Positions 46,825 through 57,799 of a stretch of 64,000 bases of DNA are shown in pieces. Origin of the DNA: Thermothelomyces thermophilus ATCC 42464. Its lineage: Eukaryota > Ascomycota > Sordariomycetes > Sordariales > Chaetomiaceae. How positions within the stretch are numbered: position 1 is the first letter of the stretch; every line of letters begins with the position of its first letter. A program made the translations under genes and the position numbers. The notes beneath the pieces were generated by a model that saw only the letters and a program-made list of their open reading frames with translations, was not told where the DNA came from and did no database searches. The DNA lies in contig NC_016476.1 of NCBI RefSeq assembly GCF_000226095.1, positions 3,968,001 to 4,032,000 on the forward strand. The letters run 5' to 3'.

Positions 46825-47464
46825 TTACTCTGCAGTGATGGAGAGGACCTCGATGTTGTTGCCGGCCGGATCCAGCACGAAAGCGGCGTAGTAGTTCGGG
46901 GAATACTGTGCCCGGATGCCAGGCTCGCCATTGGACTTGCCGCCGGCGGCAACACCCGCCTTGTGGAAGGCGTCAACGGTCGCGCGATCTAGTACAGATA
47001 CAATCCACCCCCCCAATCCACGTGGTTAATTAGCCATAATTACATCCTGTTAATTACTCACTTGATCCCCCCCCCCCCCCCCCCCCCCGCGGGGCACAAG
47101 CGGCCGGACTCAACTCGGCAAAAGAGAGAAGGACAGAAGGAGCAAACCGAGAAAGAAGCATTAGAAGAACCCCAATGAGAGATGACGGCAACAGAAAAAA
47201 AAACAGCTCACCCTTTGCCAAGAAGCAAGTATGATTCGGCACAAATGCCCCCTCGGGCGGGGAGACAGGTTCCGGGGCGGCGGCAGACGAGGCGACCCAC
47301 CAATCGGCGATGCCCGCGGCGTTGTCCGAGAAGCCGACGACATTGCCGTCGCGGAGGACAACGGATTTCTTATAACCCAGCGGGGCGAGGGCGGCTTCGT
47401 ACCAGGCAACCACGGCCGGGTACTGGGAGGCGGGGACCTTGATACCGGTGTGTGCGATGGTCAT
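46825..47464 (-). CDS. Glyoxalase/VOC superfamily protein
   Basis: A small metalloenzyme fold of the vicinal-oxygen-chelate (glyoxalase/bleomycin-resistance/dioxygenase) superfamily. Two exons on the minus strand, 47464-47212 and 46988-46825, give 138 residues. The 223-bp intron is long for this region and holds a run of 22 C. Conserved positions: MTIAHTGIKVPA with an early His, then WYEAALAPLGYK; NHTCFLAK before the intron; and YYAAFVLDPAGNNIEVLS at the end, with the terminal Glu ligand. This is the pattern of fungal glyoxalase-like proteins of unknown substrate. It is convergent with the sugar porter. Confidence 0.85.
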
Positions 47465-48126
47465 TTTTTTCCTTTTCTTTTTTTTTTGTGGTTGCGTTTA
47501 AGGCGTGACTGATTCGTACAAGAGGGGGTTGTATGGCAACGCTGTGGTTGGGCTGAGGGGATGCTTGACTTCTTGAACAGAGAGAACTGAGATGATCGTG
47601 GGGATGACAAAGAGCACCAGGAGGCCGAAAGTTGACCCCTTTATCTATTAATTATCCAACGAGAAAAATCCTCAATATCTTCATGCGATAATGCCAAGGA
47701 GTCCAGCCCCAGGCTTCCACTGCCCCTTTCTGCGATGTTCTTGAGGATGCATAGATTACTGATCCGGCCATATCTGTCGGTTCTCGGGACGACCGGTGTC
47801 CGGTTCCCCCGTGAACGCGGGCATCGTGGTACCTTGCGGCGCGCGTCGCGTTGGATGATTGGGTGTGGAGCTGGGTCCCTGACGCGTGATTGACGCAAAA
47901 TCCCGTGCCACTGCAGCTTGGCTCACTAATAATTATGCGAGGACCGGAGTTGCTCGTCAGTAAGCTCTCAAGCTGACAAGAAAACCGAGCTCCGTCGATG
48001 ACCGACGAGCCCCGAGTACTTGCGTGAGTGCGGGGCAAGAATGGTAATTAAGCACCAACTCGGTTCGTCAGGTGACCGTTGCTCCAGAGCCACGGAGCAA
48101 AGGCTGAATGAACATACGGAAGAAAA

Positions 48127-48161
<35 letters not shown>

Positions 48162-48985
48162 GCTGAAAGACGCGACGGCTTGGCGGACAGAAAAGGAGAC
48201 AGGGAGGAGCGCGAACTGTTGGCGTCATTTGCGAAAAGGCAGAAACGGAGTTCCTTGTAGCGGGCAGCGAGTGGGGAAGGGCGAGGGGGAGGGGTTTTAT
48301 TGAGAGCGAAGTTGAAGCCTGGTTAGGATATACACACATAAATATCGGTCTTGCCTTGCGTGTTGAATGACGGTCATACGGAAATAGACCAAGGTTTTGC
48401 AGAGCCCTACCACATATGACCATAGACAGTAGAAAATACAGGATCCCGTCCGCTCTCCCATAGTCAAGCTACTGACCGCTACTTTGTCTAGAGGGTAAGA
48501 GAAAACGTCACGAAACGGCCTCAACCTTACCGTCGACTGTTAAGATAGCCGTTCTTATCGCCCCTTTCGGCGGCGCGATTGGCCTCTACTGTTTCGAGGC
48601 TACGGCCAGGTTAAAAAGCTGGGCCGCCCTCCCAGTCGGCGCCGCACGTTGGGTCGCCCTAACGCAAAATCCGCGACCGACCGCCCATCGTCTCTTGAAA
48701 AACTCGCATTCATCGGGCAAAGATGTCTCGCAAGCGCCGCGCTGTTGTTCTCAAGAAACCAGCCTGCTCGCGCGACCGTAACGAGCGACAACGAAAAGCG
48801 GAGTTGTCGAAAATGGCTGGTTACGAGCGTGCAGCATGAGACCCCGCCAGCGCTCGCGGCAGCTTGGCTTCTCGAACTTCTTCACAACATCACCCTTTTC
48901 CTCCTACACGGTAATTATTCTATTTGGCATCGTATCACAAACGGGCTGCACGCTCGCTGTCTAAAACCAGGCGGTAAGCGAATCG
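47465..48985. other. Intergenic with long poly-A tract
   Basis: 1.5 kb without a supported gene. A run of 33 A lies at 48128-48160. Confidence 0.45.
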
Positions 48986-51592
48986 ATGCCGCCAACTCGC
49001 CCTCAGCGGGCCAAAAGCCCTGAAGCAGCCCCGACCGGACCTTCCCGCCGGGCCCCCCGCGTAGATCGCCATTGCCGTGCATTGCACGAAGACGGTTCCG
49101 ATTGCCGCGCGCGCCTGCTCCACGCCAGCCACGTCTTTTGCCCCGCTCACCACCGAGAGTACAAACGGCTGTACGAGTCGTACAAGCGGACCGAGAAGCA
49201 CTACAGCGGCATCGAGTCAAAGGCTGACGGGGCCGACGATGTCAAGACAACGATCAAGGCCAAGGTGGCCGCCGGTAGAGAAACCCTGCGACTAAGGGAC
49301 CAGGTCAACCGTCGGTTTTTTAGTTTCTCGGTTCAGAACCGCGGTCATGTCAAGTGGATCATGAAGCTCCAATCCGAAGTCCTCGCTCTGGAGCGGGAGC
49401 TGGAGCGGGAGTTGGCGGCCCCGGAAGCCCCGGAAGCCAAGGGCTCTGCGAGTCCAAGACGGCCGCCGAAGCCGCAATCACTGTCACCACTTGATCCGGC
49501 AGTTCCATTGTCGGCGCTGGGTCACCTCCCTGTTAGCAGCCCTATCGTCGTCCTGAGACAAGCCTCCGACGCCATCTTGACTGCCAAGATCAAGGAACTC
49601 TACTCCATCTCGCCCGCACTGGATGACTCGTCATCCCTCGTCCTCGATGACGTCGACCCCGGCGTCACGAGGGAGCTAGACGACCGTGACTATATCATTC
49701 GCTTCTTCTTTCGCGAGCTTATCGCGCAGAAAGCCGACGCCGACGTGCTTGCCAGGGCCGCCCGAACCCAAAGTATCAACACTTTTCTCCGCGAGTCGTC
49801 AGCAGAGCATGTCGAGGGTTATATCCGATTCTTCCACGCTTTTCAAGAGGGACGCCATCACACGTTGCATATTTTGCGTGACGCTGTTTGCGACTATCTC
49901 TTAATAGATTCGAAATCGCCATCCACCACGATTCTGGGCGCCGGAATCGCCACAGATGACAGCCCACGGAGAATGACTTCTAGGGGCTGGGACCTATTAT
50001 GGACCAACTTCCACGACATTGTGGGGTGGTGGAACCTCGAGCTTTTTGCCGTTCAGTTCGACGACTTAGTCGCGGTTAAGGCCTTGACGGCGTGCCAACG
50101 CTACGGAACGGGAACCCCGAGCGAGGATGACGAGGATGACAAGGACAACGAGGACAACAGGGACGACGTCTCAAGCTGGTACGTGCCCAACGAAGACGTC
50201 TCTCAGGAAAGCGCGCTCGCTGTGTTACATGGCTTCATCGCCGTCACAAAGGGCTTCAGCGACCACGACTCGCCCCGCGTCGAAGCCGAGCCTGCCTTTG
50301 CCAAGGAAAGGCAGACACGCTGCTACCTTGTGGGACGGATGAGCAAGCAGGATCCCGTGGCCAGGCAGCTGGCGCAGGAGCTGGCCGAGAGGATAGCGAG
50401 CTTTGTCGTTTTGGTGTATGATCGAGAGAAGGAAGGAGAGGCGGCCTCCGCTCTGGTCTTACCAGCCCCCCCTGACGCAAACCCGTGGATCGGACGATCT
50501 CGCACGGCGCCCACAAACGAAGCGCTCGGCTCCCAACCTTGGACGGTGGAGTGGTCTTTGGCTGATGTCCTCAGCGACATTGGGCTTATCCACAGCCTGA
50601 GGGACAGGAACATGGCAAAGGACTATTACGAGTTCATCATCATCGATAGAACCCCGGGGAAGACATTCGATATTCTCGATGCCGTGGCAGATGCCTTGTC
50701 TAAGCTGAAGGGAGATTCGCCATTCGACCAGGTCTTCCGTCAGGTCATCGCGAAATACGTCCCAGCTGAGGAGCGAGACCAGTATCTGGAGGCCGTTGCG
50801 CAGATGGATTTTGGCCAACCTACACTGTCAGCACCTCCCCAGTATCTAGGCAACCGCGTCAGAAGCTGGGACATTCCCAACTCACTCCGTGCTATTCTTG
50901 GTGCTGCGCTGCAGGATTCGTCACGGGTCACCACCCTGCATGAGTCGCGGCTCATCTCCCACGTCGCGGCGGACCTCGAATCGCACGGTGTCACTGCGCG
51001 GATTACCGAGTACGAGGCATCTCACACCTGCCCAATCGCTGTGCGAGGCGTCGACGGGCTCGACGACCTCTACTTCCACTACGACATGGGGCCCATGAGC
51101 GAACGAGTCATCCGCGGGAGCGTGCTTGATTTCGATCCTTCCATCAACAGTCTCACCGAGTTCGCCGAAGCCTACCACCGTGCCCACCCCAACGCCGTCT
51201 TCGCCAAGGGGAGCATAAAGGTTCATTACTGCGCGTGGCCCATGCCCATGCTTGCCGGGCCGCGCTACTCTCGTCTCAACTTTCGTACGCCCGAAGGCCG
51301 CCTGTACAGGTGGAAGGCACTGCCGTTCGACATCCCCTTAGCCTCCCGCGTGTGGCAGGTGTTCGTCAATCACGAGCTCAACAGCAGACTGCCATTCGCT
51401 CGCCTCCAACAAACGACTTTGCTGATATGTGCCGAGAACCGAGATGACGCCGAGTCCAGTGCCAAGGCGTTGTCTGAGATTGGTGAGAAGCACGGATGGT
51501 CATTTTCGATTCCGCCACCGGCGTCGTGGCTGAGCGACGTAAAGGGGCTGGGTCTCGAGACTTTGTGGGAGGGAGTTCGTGCCGCTCTATAG
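48986..51592 (+). CDS. Large intronless protein of unknown family with N-terminal Cys/His cluster
   Basis: 868 residues in one open frame starting at ATG 48986. I do not recognise the family. A Pro/Arg-rich start is followed by a possible zinc site with Cys30, Cys40, Cys52 and His55/56 (C-x9-C-x11-C-x2-H), then a charged helical stretch rich in Glu/Lys/Arg (about residues 60-160). An acidic low-complexity run lies near residues 380-393. The C-terminal half reads like a globular domain (YFHYDMGPMSERVIRGSVLD, FAKGSIKVHYCAWPMP). There are no membrane segments and no signal peptide. Codon use and GC match real genes. Absence of introns is unusual next to its multi-intron neighbours. It ends about 390 bp before the virus-like insertion. 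Confidence 0.7.
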   Translation: MPPTRPQRAKSPEAAPTGPSRRAPRVDRHCRALHEDGSDCRARLLHASHVFCPAHHREYKRLYESYKRTEKHYSGIESKADGADDVKTTIKAKVAAGRETLRLRDQVNRRFFSFSVQNRGHVKWIMKLQSEVLALERELERELAAPEAPEAKGSASPRRPPKPQSLSPLDPAVPLSALGHLPVSSPIVVLRQASDAILTAKIKELYSISPALDDSSSLVLDDVDPGVTRELDDRDYIIRFFFRELIAQKADADVLARAARTQSINTFLRESSAEHVEGYIRFFHAFQEGRHHTLHILRDAVCDYLLIDSKSPSTTILGAGIATDDSPRRMTSRGWDLLWTNFHDIVGWWNLELFAVQFDDLVAVKALTACQRYGTGTPSEDDEDDKDNEDNRDDVSSWYVPNEDVSQESALAVLHGFIAVTKGFSDHDSPRVEAEPAFAKERQTRCYLVGRMSKQDPVARQLAQELAERIASFVVLVYDREKEGEAASALVLPAPPDANPWIGRSRTAPTNEALGSQPWTVEWSLADVLSDIGLIHSLRDRNMAKDYYEFIIIDRTPGKTFDILDAVADALSKLKGDSPFDQVFRQVIAKYVPAEERDQYLEAVAQMDFGQPTLSAPPQYLGNRVRSWDIPNSLRAILGAALQDSSRVTTLHESRLISHVAADLESHGVTARITEYEASHTCPIAVRGVDGLDDLYFHYDMGPMSERVIRGSVLDFDPSINSLTEFAEAYHRAHPNAVFAKGSIKVHYCAWPMPMLAGPRYSRLNFRTPEGRLYRWKALPFDIPLASRVWQVFVNHELNSRLPFARLQQTTLLICAENRDDAESSAKALSEIGEKHGWSFSIPPPASWLSDVKGLGLETLWEGVRAAL

Positions 51593-51979
51593 CTGAAGGC
51601 CTCTTCTCTCGATCACGGTTGGTCTGGCCAACAACTCGACAGGAGGAGAGGGTTGCCCATGCGGGCATGGATGGGCGAATAATTACACTGTCCACTGCGG
51701 TCGCCTCCAAGGTGATTTTTCAGCGGCAGGCAGACACGAGATCATGTGGACCTAGGCATCCAGGGGGCGGTGTTTACATCCTCTTCGCAGAAGTACCTGA
51801 AAAGGGGGAGGGGGGACGGGGTCAGCCCTTGGGGAATTCGAAATGTCTATTTAGGGGGCATTCTCGCCGCGATTACATGCGGAAGTGGTCTTTTGCTCCT
51901 CGTATTACTTTATCTTCATTTACCTTACCTTACCTATCTCTTTTATTAACTTATTTTCAACAAACCATGATTTTCAATC

Positions 51980-52561
51980 ATGGACAACTCAACAAATAAT
52001 CCAACCAAAGAGAGCGCCCTGGAACGCGGGCTCCTCTCTTCCATAACCGATCCTACTGGTAACATCCAGCAGATCGCCACTCGTCCGTACTCGGACGAGT
52101 TCAAGCGAGACACCGCGTACAATGCTTCGAGGAAGCAGGTGCGTGTCCGGGTCTACCTAACCACGGCAGATCGAAACTTTCTGTCGAACAAGGTCTATCA
52201 GCACCTCGACCTTGAATTCTCCGCCACTTCTGGTTCAGGCCATAGCCTAGCAAATGCCAGGCGGGCCATCGAGCAAGAGATTGTCGTCTCAAAATGCTCC
52301 AAACACCAAAATTTGGTGGACGTTGGAGGGAATTTCTTCACGTACATCACGATGTGCCGCGAGAAATTCCACTGCTGCTGCCCACTGCTCGATATCAGGG
52401 ACTCGGCGAGATTGTCGACACGCCTCTTCCAGCTCGACACATTGATCCGCGAGCAACTTACCGAGGATCCCGTTCCTAACCTGGATTACGAGACCGCGAA
52501 CCGGCGCAATGCAAAGAAGCAGCGAGCCAGGGCCGTGCAGCAGAACCCTGCCCAGTTCTAA
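51980..52561 (+). pseudogene. Viral-type methyltransferase core, stopped early
   Basis: 193 codons from ATG 51980. Diagnostic motifs of the alphavirus-like methyltransferase/guanylyltransferase appear in the correct order: the invariant His in GHSLANARRA (His codon 52241-52243, residue 88), then LVDVGGN, then HCCCPLLDIRD (52370-52402, residues 131-141). In RNA viruses this enzyme caps the viral mRNA on membranes. The frame ends at TAA 52559-52561, but the same frame continues for about 20 codons of plausible family sequence (DCYVRADVLLFL) before a frame change. The TAA is therefore a disabling mutation rather than the natural end. Confidence 0.65.
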
Positions 52562-52782
52562 TGTCGGAGAAGAGCGCAAGACTGCTACGTGCGTGCCGAC
52601 GTGCTGCTGTTCCTGGCTCGCTCTACGACATCCCCGTGGATGACATCGCCAAGATCATGTTTGCCCACAAGGCAACCAAGGGCTTCGGGTACATCATCTT
52701 TGAGCCCGAGATGCTGACCGACGACCGCGGATATATCCGGGGCTCGACTGCGAGTGGGAGAAGACGGTCAAGAACCCGCTGA
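52561..52782 (+). pseudogene. Methyltransferase continuation fragment (second frame)
   Basis: From 52618 this frame carries SLYDIPVDDIA and FEPEMLTDDRG, which in viral methyltransferases follow the HCC/D-x-RD region directly. The first 19 codons of the open frame are out of register with that family. Past about 52,745 the family resemblance moves into a third frame (CEWEKTVKNPL, EDSSWCYWHDFEN), so a second frame change lies there. Confidence 0.6.
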
Positions 52783-52784
52783 AG

Positions 52785-54872
52785 GTGGCGGGCGTGGTTG
52801 TCGGTGAGACCGAGTCTGTGATCATCGAGTACCGCTTCCGCGAGGACTCGTCCTGGTGCTACTGGCATGACTTCGAAAACTTGGTGCTCCTGGCATCCAA
52901 GCTGATGGTCAAGTACAAGGACCATCACTACGTCATCGAACGCGTGTACGGCCACGGCATCCTTCGCCTCGACATCACCGCCGTCGAGCCGGTATCGCTC
53001 CCTTCTACCCTGGCTTTCAGCTACTGGAAATCCGGGTACAAGAACAGGGTTGGTGTTCGCGTTTTCGATCTCGCGGGCCTGTCTCGATCGTCCACAACCA
53101 AGAACATTCGGTCCGAGATTGCGTGGGTGGACTCGGCACTGGTGCAACAGCTTGTCAGCTACTGCCTGCGGCTCAGCGACGAGAAATTCACGCCCAAGAC
53201 CGTGTACGACTACGCGGTCGGTGTAAACGCCCGCTTTACCGTCAACAGCGTCGATGTCACAGTTAAGGTGTGCACAGACACCATGCTGGCGTACGGCATC
53301 TCATTCTCGCTGTGGTGGATCGCCTTCTGCTTCAAGTTCGACCAGAGCTACATCCAGACGGTCTTGGTACGGCGCGAGATGGGGCGTCGCAATCTGCGCG
53401 TGGCCAGCGTGACGAAGTTCATGCTCATGCGCTTCACCGAGGCTGTCGCGAGTCCCAAGTGGTTGCCGACCCTGACGGGAGAGACGGGCTTGTTCACCAA
53501 CTTCGCCGACAGCTTGGTTCAGCACATGTCGCAGTCCCTGGAGGCAGGATACGACGTGCCGAACCCGGAAATCGTCGAGATCGATCCTCTCATCTCGTTT
53601 GAGGACGTGTTCGACGCCTTTAAGAGCAGTTTCCGGGTCAGAACCATCACGGTGGACGAGATGGACAACTGGACCAACTCGTACGACAAGTTGGTCGAGC
53701 CCATAACCATCATCAAAACGCTCGACCTGCTCGCCGATAGGATCCGGAGCACGTCGCCGGGAAAGTACCGCGAAGTGCTGGAGGACTGCACTAAGACGTT
53801 GCGACGTCGGCTCGCCATCCTGGACCCAGAGCGGCACGGGTGGATTACAGCCTCATGGTCTGCACGCCAAGACGTCCAACGCATTCTGGACAGCGTGCTT
53901 CCGCTCTCGGGTGGTCCGGTCGGCTCAAGCACAGAGCTGTCGGAGGCGAATGGCGGCGATGGCTGCGATAGCGTCACACCGTCGCAATCAGTGTCGATTG
54001 TGTGCGGTGCCGAGCCGTCTACGTTGCCGGCTACGATAGCATCTCGCGAAGACCCTGGCCATTCCGACGTACAAGGACTGCCCATGATCTCGTACAACAC
54101 GACGAGCACCTGCAGGACGGCCATGGCAAGCTTCCACGAGCTCTGCGGCGGTGTCTTCCACCTGGGCAAGGACGCGTACTGCGGATCCAACCAGTGTGCT
54201 GTCGGCGCACTGCTGGGAGCGCTCAACAGCGTCGGATACAAGCTCTCGAACCTCGAGGCAGTAGAAGCCTTGTACGGTGACGACGAGGGAAGGAACATTG
54301 TCAAAAGACTGGACGACGAGACGCTGAGGGCGACGCTTTTCCGCGAGCTGACTGCGAACGAAGTCCGCGAGGGGCTGGTCGAAGCGGCCAATGGGCAGAG
54401 GACGGACGAATTCGAGCACGCTGACATGCAAACGTATGCGGCCAAGCTCGGGTTCCAGCTTGGCATCGTCGTGATCGAGAAGGACTGCCTGGTCTTCATG
54501 GGGCCTAGCGATTGCGAAGCCTTTGGGCTCCCGGAAAACGCGCCGACGCTGTACATGGCGCACATCAACCGGAACCAATGGCAGAGCATTGTGGCGGGCG
54601 AGTCGGACAAGGTGAAGAACTATCGCTTCTTCATGGCCCCTCCCAGGGGAGGTGCTGATGCTGACGATGACTTCGAGAACAACGGCGTTGATCTGGAAGC
54701 GTTCCTGCGCGACGCCGGCCAGGTCATGGATGAATTGGACGACATCCGCCTGAGCGACGATGGCTCTGTTAACGAGGCCGCAGACGACGAGGCTGCCCTT
54801 TCAGACAAGGGCGTCTCTGCACTCGGCGAGCTCTGCCAACACTTGGGCCACAGCGGACTCTCAAGAAGATGA
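52785..54872 (+). pseudogene. Long virus-like ORF with possible OTU/papain-like protease
   Basis: 695 codons without a stop; no ATG start, since the frame is entered by a frame change (it opens with GTG). The first about 60 codons complete the methyltransferase extension (EDSSWCYWHDFENL). The middle (about residues 70-430) is unassigned. A candidate cysteine-protease site follows: GSNQCAVGALLGAL with Cys at residue 471 (codon 54195-54197), and a later AHINRNQW with His at residue 593 (54561-54563), a spacing and order compatible with OTU-type viral proteases. The end is acidic (DADDDFEN, DELDDIRLSDD). Retention of such a long open frame suggests a young insertion or continued selection. Confidence 0.55.
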
Positions 54873-54886
54873 CCCAGCCATGGCCG

Positions 54887-55632
54887 ACTCGACTGCCGAA
54901 GTGTTTGACTTTGAGGATGCGAAACCACGGGTGCGTATGCCATCAGGCAGCAAAACAGCCTCAGGCGAGGCACGCACTACCGACAAAGAGGCATCCGAGA
55001 AGACCATTCCGGCAAAGACACAGTCGACCAAGGCGAGGAAGGCAGCCAGGGCAACGCAAGCAGGCGCCAAATCCTCGAAAAAGGCTAAATCGGCCGACGA
55101 AGAGGCCAAGCGCACCGAGAGCGGCGAGACCAAGCAGGCCAAGAAGACCAAGGGGGCTACTCCCGGGCGAAGAAGCAGGCCAAGGTGGCAGAGACCAAGC
55201 CCAGCAAGCAGAGCCAAAAAAGCGCGAAGTCTCAAGTAAGCGACGGCGGTCGGAACAGCCAAGGTCCTCCCGCCCGCGAAGCGCGCTCTGCGCTACAGTG
55301 AGAGGGACCATGCCGGGAACGATGGCCCGTACGTAAATGGCTGGAAGACGATCGACCAGCGCCTGTCCGAGATTGCGGCTCGTGTGCAGCAAGACCAAGC
55401 GGGGGCCAATCTGCAGACACTCGCCAAGAAGGAGGTGTCGGGCGACAACCGGCCACTCTTCACGAGTAAGCCTGAAGACAAGACAGGCGACAAGGACGCA
55501 CCTTCTGACAGTAGCAATACGGATGGAGGTGACGCCAAACATGCGCCGCTGTCGCAGGTGGACAAGGAAAGGATCCTCGAAGAGCGAACCAGAGCTCTAG
55601 TCAGCTATCTCGTGTCACTCATTTTTAATTGA
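54887..55632 (+). pseudogene. Lys/Ala-rich tail of the virus-like element
   Basis: After a frame change near 54,850 the coding reads MADSTAEVFDFEDAKPR and then a low-complexity Lys/Ala/Thr segment up to a stop at 55237-55239. The frame then resumes (RALRYSERDHAGNDG, YVNGWKTIDQRLSEIAARVQQ) and ends at TGA 55630-55632. Such basic linkers occur in viral polyproteins and in host nuclear proteins alike. Its link to the upstream viral part is by contiguity. Confidence 0.4.
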
Positions 55633-55867
55633 AGTTTCTTTGTTTTGTTTAAAAGTGTGCCTTGACTACCCCTGAATTACGTGTTGTGCGTCATATGCAG
55701 ATCTCAGCTGACCAGAGGCCTTTACGGCTGAGCAGCTACTAGTAGACCCGGCCGATGATACCAAGAGCAACATCGCTGGTCCGCAGCGAAGATGGGAGAG
55801 ATAACAGCCGGTTCCCTCTGTTTCCATGTTTATTATCGTCGTAGTCATTATGGTCTCTACACTGTGA

Positions 55868-56403
55868 ATGGAATTCTCTGCAGGTGCTCGCCTTGATTCA
55901 CCGTATGGACTGCCTGGCTTTTCCCCACTCTCCAGTGGCATCGACGAATTCCCGGAAGGCGCTCGGGCTGCCCATCAGCTTCTCCAAATATTGCCTCTTG
56001 TCCGGGGTTCCTCCGATCCTAGGAGTCCCCAAGCCATGGCTACTGATGGTGTCCTGAAGTTGCCCTGTGGAATTCAAGGAAGTGCTTTTGTGAGGCCCGA
56101 GAAGCGGTGCCACGGAAGCACCGGATTGCCGCGGTGTTGTCGAGACCCCGACCCGGGTGTCCGGTTTAGCTAAAGCCAGGGCCTGTTGAAGTCCCCGGAC
56201 TGTTGAAGCCCCCGGAGGGCCTCGAGGGACTCGGCGTCGAGGTCGACCACTCCAGATGGGTGTAGCGAGGCCCAGACAGTGATTGGTTTGTCCGCGTCGT
56301 CGTGCCGGAAGACCGTAAATCCGTCCCCAATTCTTTTTGCATTTGTGAACCATCTGTGAAGACGACAAGATCCGAGCTCTGAAGGGTGCCCATTAGTCCT
56401 CAA
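55868..56403 (-). pseudogene. LINE RNase H/C-terminal relic
   Basis: On the minus strand, frames covering 56,170-56,400 give SSDLVVFTDGS followed by a small GTGFTVFRHDDADKPITVW-type segment, the start of the RNase H domain found in fungal Tad/CgT1-like non-LTR elements. The opposite end (about 55,900-56,000) has GTPDKRQYLEKLMG and FREFVDATGEW, resembling their C-termini. Stops and frame changes break it. It is not strongly RIP-affected. Confidence 0.45.
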
Positions 56404-56739
56404 AACGCGCCGCAGCTGTCTTCTTGTCTAGCATGCGGGTCCCCAGGGTTGAAATGGCGGCGGCGGAAAATGGGGAAACCTCGAGGGCCGCGCACTGAAG
56501 CCGGATTCGGGGCCGGGAGACTGTGGCTGCATTGCCCGTCTCTCAATCTCGTCTTTCAAGTCCTCCAACTCAGTCTCATTCGTTATCACTGGGAAGAGGG
56601 CGGGAAAATTCAAAGTCGATCGCAACGATCTTCTCGCCAACACGTAGAAAGTTGTGGAGCTGTGGATCCCCATGGACAACACCGTTTTAACTTTCGAAAG
56701 AGATTGTTTGACGCATTACCCCGGTTCAAAACTCAACCG

Positions 56740-57626
56740 ATGACCAACCGTACTCGCATACATTGTGCCGAGTTCAAGAAGATCGTCACCAAATGTGGAG
56801 CATACGCAGCTGAAGTTAAGAAGCTTAGTGTAACTGCAGTTCAACTTCTCGCCGTCTCGTCTTCTGCTCGTGTTCTTGGGTCCGACGTACCCTACTTCAA
56901 GGCGGAGTACGTTAATCTTTTCGTTAAGCGCGGCGAACTTCGGGGACGTACAAACGATGAAGTGGACAAGAAACTTCGAAATCCGAATGGGGCTGGAGGA
57001 GAATTCTCTAAAATATACAACGAGATTAAATCTCGTAGGTGCAAGACGCACTTCTCGTCGGATCCGTTCCAACGGCACCGTCCCATCCCGTTAACAACAG
57101 CCCGCAAGGCCGCGACGGGCTGACAACATCAAGCCGTCCAACTAAGCGACGAAGGACGGAACAACAGCAAGACGAACATCGTAGCAACAAATCTGGCGGA
57201 GTTTCGGCAGCCCAAGAGGGGTCACCCCTCGACTTGCTTGCTAATGCTCTTCATGAGGTCAAGCGTCACGCCGAAACAGTTTCTGAGAGGCTCAACGGAG
57301 ACTTTGTCACGGTGCTCTCCAAATATTGCAAGGGTCTTGACGCTGTCCAACGAGCTGCGGCTCTATTCGGTACGGCTTGCCACCCATCTGTCCATTTCCA
57401 GGCTAACATCGCAATGAAGAAGGCGCGATACATATTATGGAATCAGCCTCAATTCCTGCGCAAACGACCGCTGAGGAAAGGGAACAATGGGTCTCGGTTT
57501 CCTACGCACAGCTACGTTGGTTGTAACATTGTAACAGCAAGGCGAACGATGGAGACCTGCACCCTCGCAACACGTCAGTTGATGAGGGTGAACTTACGGC
57601 GATCATGGCCGATGTGGGCAAAGTAG
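56740..57626 (+). CDS. Hypothetical protein, tentative two-exon model
   Basis: I do not recognise this product. ATG 56740 opens MTNRTRIHCAEFKKIVTKCG and runs to 57038. A 62-bp intron (57039-57100, GTGCAA..CAG, with a TTAAC branch-like site) restores frame into 57101-57626, giving 274 residues. The second exon starts with a basic nuclear-localisation-like PTKRRRTEQQQ and has amphipathic helices (LLANALHEVKRHAETVSERL). Past about 57,370 the better-looking frame shifts (MESASIPAQTTAEEREQ, then MADVGKVEGIVGHFLHTGIK up to 57799), so either more introns exist or the gene is decayed. Confidence 0.35.
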
Positions 57627-57799
57627 AGGGCATTGTCGGGCACTTTCTACACACTGGTATCAAGACAAGTATAGTGAGGAGGAAAGAGAGAGGAAGAAGG
57701 TTGACCGAGGCCGTCTGCCTATACATGGCTCCGGAAACAGACGAGGACTTCAGGCTCGAAATTTGGATTGGGGTTTACGCTGGTCAAACGATATCATAA

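Larger units (their letters stand above)
51980..55632 (+). mobile_element. Endogenous RNA-virus-like element (alphavirus-like methyltransferase plus OTU-like region)
   Basis: An intronless GC-rich block whose translations, in several frames, match in order the capping methyltransferase core of alphavirus-like positive-strand RNA viruses, its downstream extension, a long uncharacterised stretch, a possible cysteine protease and a Lys/Ala-rich tail. Breaks seen: an in-frame TAA at 52559-52561, frame changes near 52,600-52,618, near 52,740-52,760 and near 54,850, and another stop/frame change near 55,200-55,300. No helicase or RdRp follows, so only the 5' part of a viral genome is represented. 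It shows no RIP signature. Likely source: an RNA mycovirus or related virus; the lineage cannot be set by eye. Confidence 0.65.

Noticed and set aside
53519-54610. 363-codon minus-strand frame inside the virus-like block
   Set aside because: Ser-rich low-complexity shadow of the plus-strand frame that carries the motifs.
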